This document shows positions 1-5,043 of a stretch of DNA of 5,043 nt, piece after piece. Positions within the stretch are counted from its first letter, which is position 1, and the number at the start of each line of letters is the position of its first letter. Source of the stretch: Acidobacteriota bacterium. GTDB lineage: Bacteria; Acidobacteriota; Terriglobia; UBA7540. Both the position numbers and the translations under genes were made by a program. The notes beneath the pieces are model-generated. The model was given only the letters and a program-made list of their open reading frames with translations. It had not been told where the DNA came from and did no database searches. The stretch spans positions 1-5,043 of the forward strand of contig QHZM01000312.1 of the NCBI GenBank assembly GCA_003224665.1, in the 5' to 3' direction.

Positions 1-230
1 TCTCCGGTATGCGCGCCCTCTTTATCCCAGTGGACATCCTGCGCGGCAACGGCGATCCGGGTCCCCTTCGCCGCTCCCGCCACGGCGCGCAACGCCGTAA
101 ACGGCGGTGCCAGGACCACCTCGCAATGTTCGATTCCACGCGTCAGAGGCTTCAGCTTTTCGACAAAAGCCACTGATTCTCCGATCGTCTTGTGCATCTT
201 CCAGTTCCCGGCAATGACGGGACGTCTCAT
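1..230 (-). CDS. tpiA: Triosephosphate isomerase, N-terminal part (cut by window edge)
   Basis: Cytoplasmic glycolytic enzyme that interconverts dihydroxyacetone phosphate and glyceraldehyde 3-phosphate. Seventy-six residues are visible, starting MRRPVIAGNWKMHK at the ATG at 228-230. The AGNWKMHK signature (residues 7-14) holds Asn9 and Lys11, which correspond to the family's substrate-binding Asn and catalytic Lys. VVLAPPFTAL (38-47) and AQDVHW (63-68) are the following conserved TIM-barrel strands. The catalytic His and Glu lie beyond the window, so completeness cannot be judged; the usual length is about 250 residues. It starts 60 bases after the pgk stop, in the same frame as pgk, and no Shine-Dalgarno sequence lies at the usual distance before the ATG. 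The nearest purine-rich stretch is about 37-46 bases upstream. It is the last visible gene of the gap-pgk-tpiA cluster. The identity is secure; the start is likely because the signature follows it closely. Confidence 0.96.
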   Translation of the reverse strand, partial: MRRPVIAGNWKMHKTIGESVAFVEKLKPLTRGIEHCEVVLAPPFTALRAVAGAAKGTRIAVAAQDVHWDKEGAHTG

Positions 231-290
231 CTTGACGAACAGCGGGAGAGCGGGGGCGCTCGGGGACTCTTCCCTCGAGCCGCATTTCCG

Positions 291-1499
291 TCATCCTGAA
301 CGACCGGCCGACCTCTTGTCGGTCAAGGCCTCGACGCCGGGTAGCTTCATTCCTGAGAGGAATTCCAGGGAAGCACCGCCCCCCGTCGAAATGTGGGTAA
401 TTTTGGATGCCACGCCCGCTTTGATCACGGCGGCAACCGAGTCTCCCCCGCCCACAATCGAGACCGCGGATGACGAGGCCACGGCGCGGGCGACGGCGAG
501 CGTCCCTTCAGCGAACTGGTCCAGCTCGAAGACCCCCATGGGGCCGTTCCAAACAATCGTTTTGGCGCGAGCGATTTCCGCGGCGTACTCCGAGCGAGTC
601 GCGGGCCCGATGTCCACACCCAGGCGGTTTGCGGGGATATCTCGTCCGTTCACTTTTTCGGCCGCGGCCGCGGCGTCAATCTTTTCCGCCACGACGTGGT
701 CCTTCGGCAAGTGCAAGTTGATGCTGCGCCGCTCGCAGAAGCTCAGCAAGTCGCGGGCCAGGTCGACCTTGTCCACCTCGACTCTGGACCGGCCCACTTC
801 AGCCCCTCGCGCCTTCAGAAACGTGTACGACATGGCGCCGCCGATGAGGACCGTGTCCGCAAACCTCATCAGGCTCTGGAGCAGATCGATTTTGTCGGAA
901 ACCTTCGCGCCGCCCACGATGGCGACGTAGGGGTGCGCCGGGGACTCGACAGCCTTGCACAAGTATTCGAGTTCCCTTTCCATCAGCAGCCCCGCCGCGG
1001 AAGGAGAGAGGAAGTGCGTGATCCCCTCCGTCGAGGCGTGCGCGCGGTGGGCGGTGCCAAACGCGTCATTCACGTACACCTGGGCTAACGCGGCGAGCCG
1101 CCGGCCAAATTCACTGTCGTTTTTTTCCTCTTCAGGATGGAAACGAAGGTTCTCAAGGAGCAAGACCCCGCCTCCCGGCAATGCGGCCGCTTGCCTCTCG
1201 GCCTCCTCGCCGACGCAGTCGCCGGCAAAAAAGACAGCCTTCGCGAGAAGCAGGCCAAGGCGCACAGCGACGGGCTGGAGGGTCAATTGGGGGTCGGGCC
1301 CGCCCTTGGGCCTGCCGAGGTGCGAGGCCAGAATCACTCGGGCCCCCGCCCTCATCGCGTGCTGGATCGTGGGCAGGGACGCGCGCACTCGCGTATCGTC
1401 AACAATTTGGCCGCCGGCGTTCATGGGGACGTTGAAGTCCACCCGGATGAAGACGCGCTTTCCCTTCAGGTCCAGGTCACGGATGGAAAGCTTGTTCAT
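291..1499 (-). CDS. pgk: Phosphoglycerate kinase
   Basis: Cytoplasmic enzyme that transfers the acyl phosphate of 1,3-bisphosphoglycerate to ADP, giving ATP and 3-phosphoglycerate. From the ATG at 1497-1499 it is 402 residues, close to the usual bacterial length (about 390-400). Visible motifs are RVDFNVP (residues 19-25, substrate-binding), SHLGRPKG (59-66), VGGAKVSDKI (195-204), WNGPMGVFE (317-325), GGGDSVAA (350-357, nucleotide-binding) and STGGGASLEFL (371-381). The N-terminal domain binds phosphoglycerate and the C-terminal domain binds the nucleotide. An in-frame TTG at 1538 would add 13 residues (MREAAQPTTRRPS) that do not resemble the family, so I prefer the ATG followed by NKLSIRDLDLKGK. 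That ATG lacks a nearby Shine-Dalgarno; a strong GAGGGAGG sits 29 bases upstream at 1529-1536. The gene lies 82 bases after gap and 60 bases before tpiA and is probably cotranscribed with both. No damage is visible. Confidence 0.97.
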   Translation of the reverse strand: MNKLSIRDLDLKGKRVFIRVDFNVPMNAGGQIVDDTRVRASLPTIQHAMRAGARVILASHLGRPKGGPDPQLTLQPVAVRLGLLLAKAVFFAGDCVGEEAERQAAALPGGGVLLLENLRFHPEEEKNDSEFGRRLAALAQVYVNDAFGTAHRAHASTEGITHFLSPSAAGLLMERELEYLCKAVESPAHPYVAIVGGAKVSDKIDLLQSLMRFADTVLIGGAMSYTFLKARGAEVGRSRVEVDKVDLARDLLSFCERRSINLHLPKDHVVAEKIDAAAAAEKVNGRDIPANRLGVDIGPATRSEYAAEIARAKTIVWNGPMGVFELDQFAEGTLAVARAVASSSAVSIVGGGDSVAAVIKAGVASKITHISTGGGASLEFLSGMKLPGVEALTDKRSAGRSG

Positions 1500-1581
1500 G
1501 GATGGTCTGCGCGTGGTCGGCTGTGCCGCCTCCCTCAATGGGACCGCTGACCTGGAAAACCGATGAAGGCCACCGGCAAGC

Positions 1582-2586
1582 TTAGAGTCTCCGGGCCACG
1601 AAGTTAATGAGGTCCCTGACGCGGCAGGAGTAACCCCACTCGTTGTCGTACCACGCCGTGACTTTCACGCACGTCCCGTCAATGACCTTCGTAAACCCGG
1701 CATCAACGATGGACGAGTGAGGATTTCCCCGGAAGTCGATTGAAACAAGCTCCTCCTCGCAATATTCCAGGATGCCCTTGAGCGGGCCTGAAGCGGACTT
1801 TTTCAGGGCGCCGTTGAGCTCTTCGGTCGTTGTGGGCTTCTCGACGAAAGCCACCAGATCCACCAAGGAAATGTTCGGTGTGGGGACCCGCATGGCATAG
1901 CCGTCGAGTTTCCCTTTGAGCTCCGGCAGGACCAACCCAACCGCTTTGGCCGCGCCCGTCGTCGTCGGGATGATGGAAAGCGCCGCGGCCCGTGCCCGCC
2001 GCAAGTCCGGGTGGGGCAGGTCCAGAATGCGCTGGTCGTTCGTATAGGCGTGAATCGTCGTCATGGAGCCGTTTTTAATTTTGAAGTTCTCGTGGACGAC
2101 TTTGGCTACGGGAGCCAGACAGTTCGTCGTGCAGGACGCGTTGGAGATGACGTGGTGCTTGGCCGGATCGTAGGTTTTCTCGTTCACTCCCAGCACGATC
2201 GTGATGTCTTCGTTTTTGGCCGGGGCTGAGATGATCACCTTCTTCACCGTGCCCCTCAAATGCTTCCGCGCATCCTTTGCGTCCGTAAAGAGGCCGGTGG
2301 ACTCGACCACAATCTGGGCACCCAGGGAAGACCAGTCGATTTCAGCCGGGTCTTTCACCTTAAACACGCGGATCGGACGGTCGTTCACTTGAATGCAGTC
2401 CCGGCCGTGTCCCACTTTCGCGTCCAGAACGCCCAGAACCGAATCGTATTTCAGCAGGTGCGCCAGGGTCCTCGGGTCGGTGATGTCATTAACAGCGACG
2501 AACTCTATCCCCGGGTCGTTCAACGAGGCGCGGAAGATGTTGCGCCCAATACGCCCAAACCCGTTGATCCCTACCTTAACCGCCAT
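1582..2586 (-). CDS. gap: Type I glyceraldehyde-3-phosphate dehydrogenase, probably NAD-dependent
   Basis: Cytoplasmic tetrameric enzyme that oxidises and phosphorylates glyceraldehyde 3-phosphate to 1,3-bisphosphoglycerate. The 334-residue length is typical. The Rossmann start VGINGFGRIGRN (residues 5-16) is followed by AVNDITD (31-37), whose Asp34 matches the acidic residue that binds the NAD ribose. The catalytic site SNASCTTNCLAP (148-159) holds the nucleophile Cys152, with His179 in TTIHAYTNDQ as its partner. DLPHPDLRRARAAA (189-202) keeps the Leu-Pro pair associated with NAD rather than NADP use in the Bacillus-type enzyme. Later conserved blocks are SIIPTTTGAAKAV (204-216), MRVPTPN (232-238) and WYDNEWGYS (312-320). 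The start is well supported by AGGGAGGGAG just upstream. A predicted promoter lies in the preceding gap, and pgk and tpiA follow on the same strand, making this the likely first gene of a glycolytic operon. NAD preference is inferred from residues only. Confidence 0.98.
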   Translation of the reverse strand: MAVKVGINGFGRIGRNIFRASLNDPGIEFVAVNDITDPRTLAHLLKYDSVLGVLDAKVGHGRDCIQVNDRPIRVFKVKDPAEIDWSSLGAQIVVESTGLFTDAKDARKHLRGTVKKVIISAPAKNEDITIVLGVNEKTYDPAKHHVISNASCTTNCLAPVAKVVHENFKIKNGSMTTIHAYTNDQRILDLPHPDLRRARAAALSIIPTTTGAAKAVGLVLPELKGKLDGYAMRVPTPNISLVDLVAFVEKPTTTEELNGALKKSASGPLKGILEYCEEELVSIDFRGNPHSSIVDAGFTKVIDGTCVKVTAWYDNEWGYSCRVRDLINFVARRL

Positions 2587-2587
2587 A

Positions 2588-2597
2588 CTCCCTCCCT
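2588..2597 (-). promoter_or_regulatory. Strong ribosome binding site of gap
   Basis: On the minus strand AGGGAGGGAG lies immediately before the gap ATG, with a GGAGG core at 2591-2595 spaced four bases from the start codon. It is by far the best Shine-Dalgarno match in the window, consistent with high expression of a glycolytic enzyme, and it fixes the gap start. Confidence 0.85.
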
Positions 2598-2632
2598 AAA
2601 ATCAGTCTCCATGGGTCATGCAGAAAAAATGA

Positions 2633-2662
2633 ATGTTACGCATCCTGCGCCTGCCAAGTCAA
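2633..2662 (-). promoter_or_regulatory. Predicted sigma-70 type promoter for gap-pgk-tpiA
   Basis: In the gap before gap, the minus strand reads TTGACT (2662-2657, five of six matches to the -35 consensus), an 18-base spacer, then TAACAT (2638-2633, four of six matches to the -10 consensus). A start of transcription near 2626 would give a leader of about 40 bases before the gap ATG, containing the strong ribosome binding site. The position, just after an upstream gene ends and before a housekeeping operon, fits. This is a consensus match by eye with no experimental support, and the -10 is only moderate. Confidence 0.5.
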
Positions 2663-2728
2663 ACGCAAAAAAATCCGCGGGCGGCCAAGAAACAGCGATC
2701 GATTTCTCTTTTAGATTTGCGAAAAGGC

Positions 2729-3399
2729 CTAGTACTGGCGCACGTTGACCACTGTATCCCCATCCAAGGTGATGAAAAGGACATGGGGAGGGAGGCCGTA
2801 GATCCAGTCTTCCTGCTCGATGCCGTCCCGCACCTCGCGCACTTTCCGGTCCGGCGAGCCCCTGGATGAAAGCACAGCGTCGCGGTCCATCCCGACAAGC
2901 ACCTGGTGATTTTTGATGGCTTCTTTGAATTTCGGCGGGACCGCGGGCGAATACAATACCGTGGGCGAACGACGCTCGAAATCCAGGACTTCACCGAGCA
3001 AGCCTTTCACCTGCGGTAAGGTCAGGTCCGATACTTTCCCCGGCAGGATCAACGAAATCCAGGAACCGTAGGCGAGGACCGGTGTCTGCGGGGCGACGGG
3101 ACGGGTGGTGGTCCCCATTCCCACCTCGATCCTCTGGTACCACTTCTTTCCCTTTTTCGCACCACCATTGATTTCGAAAATGATTCGGTCCGACTTGAAG
3201 GTGAGCCGCGTGATCTCAACCGGCATCCCGGGGGCGATCGCTGCGCCGTTGGCCCGCGGATCAGTTCGATACGAGCGTCGCGCGTCAGGATCTGCTTGGC
3301 AGAGAGGGACCACGGCCCGGCCATCAGGACGACGCCGGCCCACGCCAGGCTCCGCGCCTGCACACTCGAGCGATTGTGAAACGCCGTCGCCGTGCTCAT
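2729..3399 (-). pseudogene. Exported protein with BamE/SmpA-like C-terminal region, frameshifted
   Basis: The gene is split over two frames. The N-terminal part from the ATG at 3397-3399 reads as a signal peptide: Arg-containing n-region, hydrophobic stretch at residues 18-34 (including AWAGVVLMAGPW), and a likely cleavage after SLSA, continuing KQILTRDARIELIRG. That frame then becomes arginine- and serine-rich nonsense. The body resumes in another frame near 3250-3226 (GMPVEITRLTFKSDRIIFEI), continues with a Lys/Gly-rich turn and KWYQRIEVGMG, and ends at the TAG at 2729-2731. The last 60 residues (from KNHQVLVGMDRDAVLSSRGS, through EDWIYG, to GDTVVNVRQY) resemble the SmpA/OmlA (BamE) pattern of a Gly-Met helix, a Gly-x-Pro turn, a Trp/Tyr-Gly strand and a final valine-rich strand. 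The switch needs one missing or two extra bases, or a longer deletion, between about 3226 and 3258. An ATG at 3435 is an alternative start; neither has a clear Shine-Dalgarno. The function is unknown. It may be a real pseudogene or an assembly error. Confidence 0.75.
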
Positions 3400-3480
3400 G
3401 CCAGCGGGGCGGAGAGAAAATTCCGCGTTCTCCATCCCCAATACAAATAGATGCGCCGGGCCAAGTCTGGGTGCTCGAGA

Positions 3481-4524
3481 TCACCGCCTGTAATCCTTGC
3501 GAGCCTCCCAGCCCCCTTCGCTGTGGTTCGAGCGCACTTCGAGACCCGTGCGCGACACCGAGAAATCAATCAACTGCCCGCCCATGCGAGTCAGCATCCG
3601 CTCGACCGCGGTCTTGCGGTTGGGCTCGACCAGGAACACCACACAGCCCCCGCCGCCCGCGCCGCAGACCTTCGCCGCGCGCGTACCCACCCGCCGAGTC
3701 TGCTCAATCATCCGATCTATTCGTGGCGTCGAGATGCCTTTGAAATTGTGCTTGCGGTTTTCCCATTCGAGGGCCAGCAGTTCCGCCACGTCGTCCCAGT
3801 CGTTTGCCAGGAGGGCCTCGCGCATCTGGCTGGCGATGGTCGAGATCTGGTCGAAGTTGCGCCGGACTTTTTCATCTCCGTCAATATGGGACTTCATAAC
3901 CTCCCAGTTATTAATAGCTGAGTTTCTCGGGTGGCCCGTATAGCAGAGCACGAACCGCCTTTCGAGTTCTCCGAACGACAGCGGGAGCCGCTCCCGCTTC
4001 ACCCCGTCGCGTTCCAGGTGGACCGCGTTCGCGCCGCCGTAAAGCGCGGGGAAGTAGTCCTGCCAACCCGTCGGGACGCGAATGACGATCGCCTCAACGT
4101 TCTTGGCAATTTCGAGCAGCTGCGTGCGCGTGGAGTGCTTGCCCGTCACTCGGGCCAACGCGCCGCAAAGCGCAATGTTCAGGGCGGAGGAGCCGCCGAG
4201 GCCCGCCCCAGCAGGCGCCTGGGCGCTGGTCTTGATGGTCAGGCCGCGCCGCGGTTCAAAGAAGAGAAGGAGTTCGCGGAGCAGAGGCAGGGACGATTTG
4301 CCGTGCGCCAGGTCGTTGAAGGACTCAAACGTCTCGCGGACCCTTCGGTCCTGGGAAATAAAAACGAACCGGCGGTCCGCGCGAGTCTCCACAACGCAGG
4401 TGGCGTGGCAGCGCATGGCGATATTGACCGTCAGCGCGCCGGGATGGAACAGGTAAAGCGGCCAGATATCGACGGTCCCACCCGCAAGGTCAACTCTGAC
4501 CGGCGCTCGAGCCTCGATTCTCAT
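3481..4524 (-). CDS. GHMP-family kinase, probably acting on a sugar or sugar phosphate
   Basis: A cytoplasmic ATP-dependent small-molecule kinase of the GHMP superfamily (galactokinase, homoserine, mevalonate and phosphomevalonate kinases), 347 residues and complete. All three family motifs are visible: ARAPVRVDLAGGTVDIW at residues 5-21 (motif 1), the glycine-rich ATP loop APAGAGLGGSSAL at 103-115 (motif 2), and AAKVCGAGGGGCVVFLV at 283-299 (motif 3). GWQDYFPALYGG (153-164) contains Asp156, the likely catalytic base. The AGG-T-D N-terminus and the QD...GG block recall D-glycero-D-manno-heptose 7-phosphate kinase (HddA) and fucokinase-like enzymes more than mevalonate kinase, but the sequence does not settle the substrate. 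The start is supported by AGAGG (4530-4534) five bases before the ATG. No heptose or nucleotide-sugar partner gene is in view: upstream is a pilin-like gene and downstream a frameshifted exported protein, then glycolysis. It could instead phosphorylate another polyol. Confidence 0.9.
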   Translation of the reverse strand: MRIEARAPVRVDLAGGTVDIWPLYLFHPGALTVNIAMRCHATCVVETRADRRFVFISQDRRVRETFESFNDLAHGKSSLPLLRELLLFFEPRRGLTIKTSAQAPAGAGLGGSSALNIALCGALARVTGKHSTRTQLLEIAKNVEAIVIRVPTGWQDYFPALYGGANAVHLERDGVKRERLPLSFGELERRFVLCYTGHPRNSAINNWEVMKSHIDGDEKVRRNFDQISTIASQMREALLANDWDDVAELLALEWENRKHNFKGISTPRIDRMIEQTRRVGTRAAKVCGAGGGGCVVFLVEPNRKTAVERMLTRMGGQLIDFSVSRTGLEVRSNHSEGGWEARKDYRR

Positions 4525-4529
4525 CCCTG

Positions 4530-4534
4530 CCTCT
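4530..4534 (-). promoter_or_regulatory. Ribosome binding site of the GHMP kinase gene
   Basis: AGAGG on the minus strand is spaced five bases from the ATG at 4522-4524. It supports this start, which also places the conserved motif 1 four residues from the N-terminus. Confidence 0.6.
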
Positions 4535-4577
4535 GTAAATGTTGCGCGCAGTCCCCGGCGGCGGGAGCTTAGCTTTC

Positions 4578-4590
4578 CCGGACCTTCCGG
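4578..4590. repeat. Short inverted repeat in the gap upstream of the GHMP kinase
   Basis: CCGGACCTTCCGG forms a five-base-pair stem with a three-base loop. It lies about 53 bases before the GHMP kinase start. No thymine run follows on either strand, so it is not a classical intrinsic terminator. Its role is unknown, and short GC stems like this can arise by chance in GC-rich DNA. Confidence 0.4.
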
Positions 4591-4615
4591 CCCGTTTCAT
4601 ATCCGGGAGCAGCGC

Positions 4616-4633
4616 GCCGGCGATGTCGCCGGC
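4616..4633. repeat. Strong perfect hairpin after the pilin-like gene
   Basis: GCCGGCGATGTCGCCGGC is a perfect inverted repeat: seven GC base pairs around a four-base loop, or eight pairs with a two-base loop. It lies 27 bases downstream of the pilin-like stop codon. There is no U-tract after it in the minus-strand transcript, so a standard intrinsic terminator is unlikely. It may protect the 3' end of the upstream mRNA, pause transcription, or act together with the neighbouring hairpin at 4636-4655. Confidence 0.6.
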
Positions 4634-4635
4634 TT

Positions 4636-4655
4636 CGGGGTTTCGCCCCGCGGGG
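4636..4655. repeat. Overlapping GC palindromes just after the pilin-like stop codon
   Basis: CGGGGTTTCGCCCCG (4636-4650) can form a five-base-pair stem with a five-base loop. It shares its CCCC with the palindrome CCCCGCGGGG (4646-4655), so the two are alternative pairings. They begin five bases after the pilin-like stop codon in the minus-strand transcript and are followed directly by the strong hairpin at 4616-4633. This may be part of a transcript 3' end, but no U-run supports intrinsic termination. Confidence 0.45.
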
Positions 4656-4660
4656 TCGCC

Positions 4661-5043
4661 TCACTGCTGGGCAACCTGCATGGTGTCGTCAATGACGAGG
4701 GTGGGCCAGCCCTGTTTGAGCGGGTCTGCGGCCGTGGCCGTAATTCGGAAGTGCTGGCCGTCGTCCACTTCCGCCGTGTAATTGTATCCGCGCCGGTTTG
4801 CTCCGGAAAAGGCGATGGCCCCGTCTTGCTGAAGCTGATCAACGCTTGTGTAAGTCCCGTGGCCGGCCAGGTACGTCTTCTCGGCCTGCGCAATGGAAAG
4901 CAAATCCATCTTGACGCCCGCGACGTCAATGACCTGCTTGGGCGGAGCGCCGCCCGTAGGGCCCTGCAGCGATGTCCATTGCGATTTCATGATGTAGTAC
5001 CCGACCGCGAGCGCAATGACGATCCCCAGAATGCCTGTTGCCG
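4661..5043 (-). CDS. Pilin-like membrane-anchored protein, C-terminal part (start beyond window)
   Basis: A small protein of unknown specific function. The frame is open to the window edge, so an ATG at 4988-4990 is probably internal. The visible 126 residues begin ATGILGIVIALAVGYYIMK, a hydrophobic N-terminal membrane helix, then a Gly/Pro-containing linker (LQGPTGGAPP). Next comes a helix with AQAEKTYLAGHGTYTSVDQL, which resembles the type IV pilin pattern in which the N-terminal helix is followed by a Y-x-x-x-x-G-x-Y-x-S-x-x-x-L loop. A beta-rich end follows (YNYTAEVDDGQHFRITATA) and the stop is at 4661-4663. The prepilin cleavage site (Gly before Phe-Thr-Leu-x-Glu) would lie outside the window, so pilin identity is not proven. 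It is likely exported with the C-terminal part in the periplasm or a surface fibre. Hairpins at 4616-4655 separate it from the GHMP kinase gene. Confidence 0.8.
   Translation of the reverse strand, partial: ATGILGIVIALAVGYYIMKSQWTSLQGPTGGAPPKQVIDVAGVKMDLLSIAQAEKTYLAGHGTYTSVDQLQQDGAIAFSGANRRGYNYTAEVDDGQHFRITATAADPLKQGWPTLVIDDTMQVAQQ

Noticed and set aside
22..294. Minus-strand frame of 90 codons overlapping the end of pgk
   Set aside because: It is out of frame with tpiA, which occupies the same bases and has the conserved AGNWKMHK signature. The product is Arg-rich nonsense.
190..930. Long plus-strand open frame of 246 codons opposite pgk
   Set aside because: It is the antisense of pgk and tpiA. 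Long antisense frames are expected in GC-rich coding DNA, and the Ser/Ala/Arg-rich product shows no family features.
2667..2684. Possible intrinsic terminator after the exported-protein gene: a CCGC-CC-GCGG stem followed by seven T in the minus-strand transcript
   Set aside because: The stem is only three to four pairs with a two- to four-base loop, and it sits next to the predicted -35 box. It is too weak to call, although the T-run is suggestive.
3400..3484. N-terminal extension of the exported protein in the frame of its body (reading from a GTG at 3484)
   Set aside because: That extension looks like an out-of-frame translation (Gly/Arg/Pro-rich, no signal peptide), whereas the other frame gives a clean signal peptide.
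3931..4572. Plus-strand open frame of 213 codons opposite the GHMP kinase
   Set aside because: It is antisense to a clearly conserved kinase, has Arg/Ala-rich low-information composition and no recognisable domain.
1..5043. CRISPR array, tRNA, rRNA, insertion sequence or phage attachment site
   Set aside because: I saw no regularly spaced repeats, no cloverleaf sequence, no transposase-like protein and no terminal inverted repeats with target duplication.

Overview
This window reads as a piece of a bacterial chromosome with all genes on the minus strand, so transcription runs from high to low coordinates. It is GC-rich. The proteins look to me like those of Acidobacteriota: the TpiA N-terminus, the small pilin-like protein and the secreted protein with a BamE-like tail are of kinds I associate with that phylum. 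This assignment is recollection of family style, not a search result, and is moderate at best.

In transcription order the layout is as follows. (1) A membrane-anchored pilin-like protein (about 5043-4661) is cut by the window edge. (2) A 136-base gap (4525-4660) holds several GC-rich inverted repeats. (3) A complete GHMP-superfamily small-molecule kinase follows (4524-3481), probably acting on a sugar or sugar phosphate. (4) Next is an exported protein (about 3399-2729) whose signal peptide and body lie in different reading frames, so it is frameshifted in this sequence. (5) A 142-base gap (2587-2728) carries a plausible sigma-70 promoter and a very strong ribosome binding site. (6) The glycolytic cluster gap (2586-1582), pgk (1499-291) and tpiA (230-1, cut by the window edge) completes the window.

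The three enzymes of (6) catalyse neighbouring steps of lower glycolysis and gluconeogenesis: TpiA interconverts the triose phosphates, GAPDH makes 1,3-bisphosphoglycerate, and Pgk takes its phosphate to make ATP. They probably form one operon driven from the promoter upstream of gap. The upstream genes have no evident functional tie to glycolysis beyond the possible sugar substrate of the GHMP kinase.

Most of the window is ordinary housekeeping sequence, and I see no convincing new system. The points worth a second look are the frameshift in the exported protein, the unusual 5' leaders of pgk and tpiA (no Shine-Dalgarno at the normal distance, but purine-rich SD-like motifs further upstream next to predicted hairpins), the same-frame arrangement of pgk and tpiA, and the hairpin cluster in the 4525-4660 gap.
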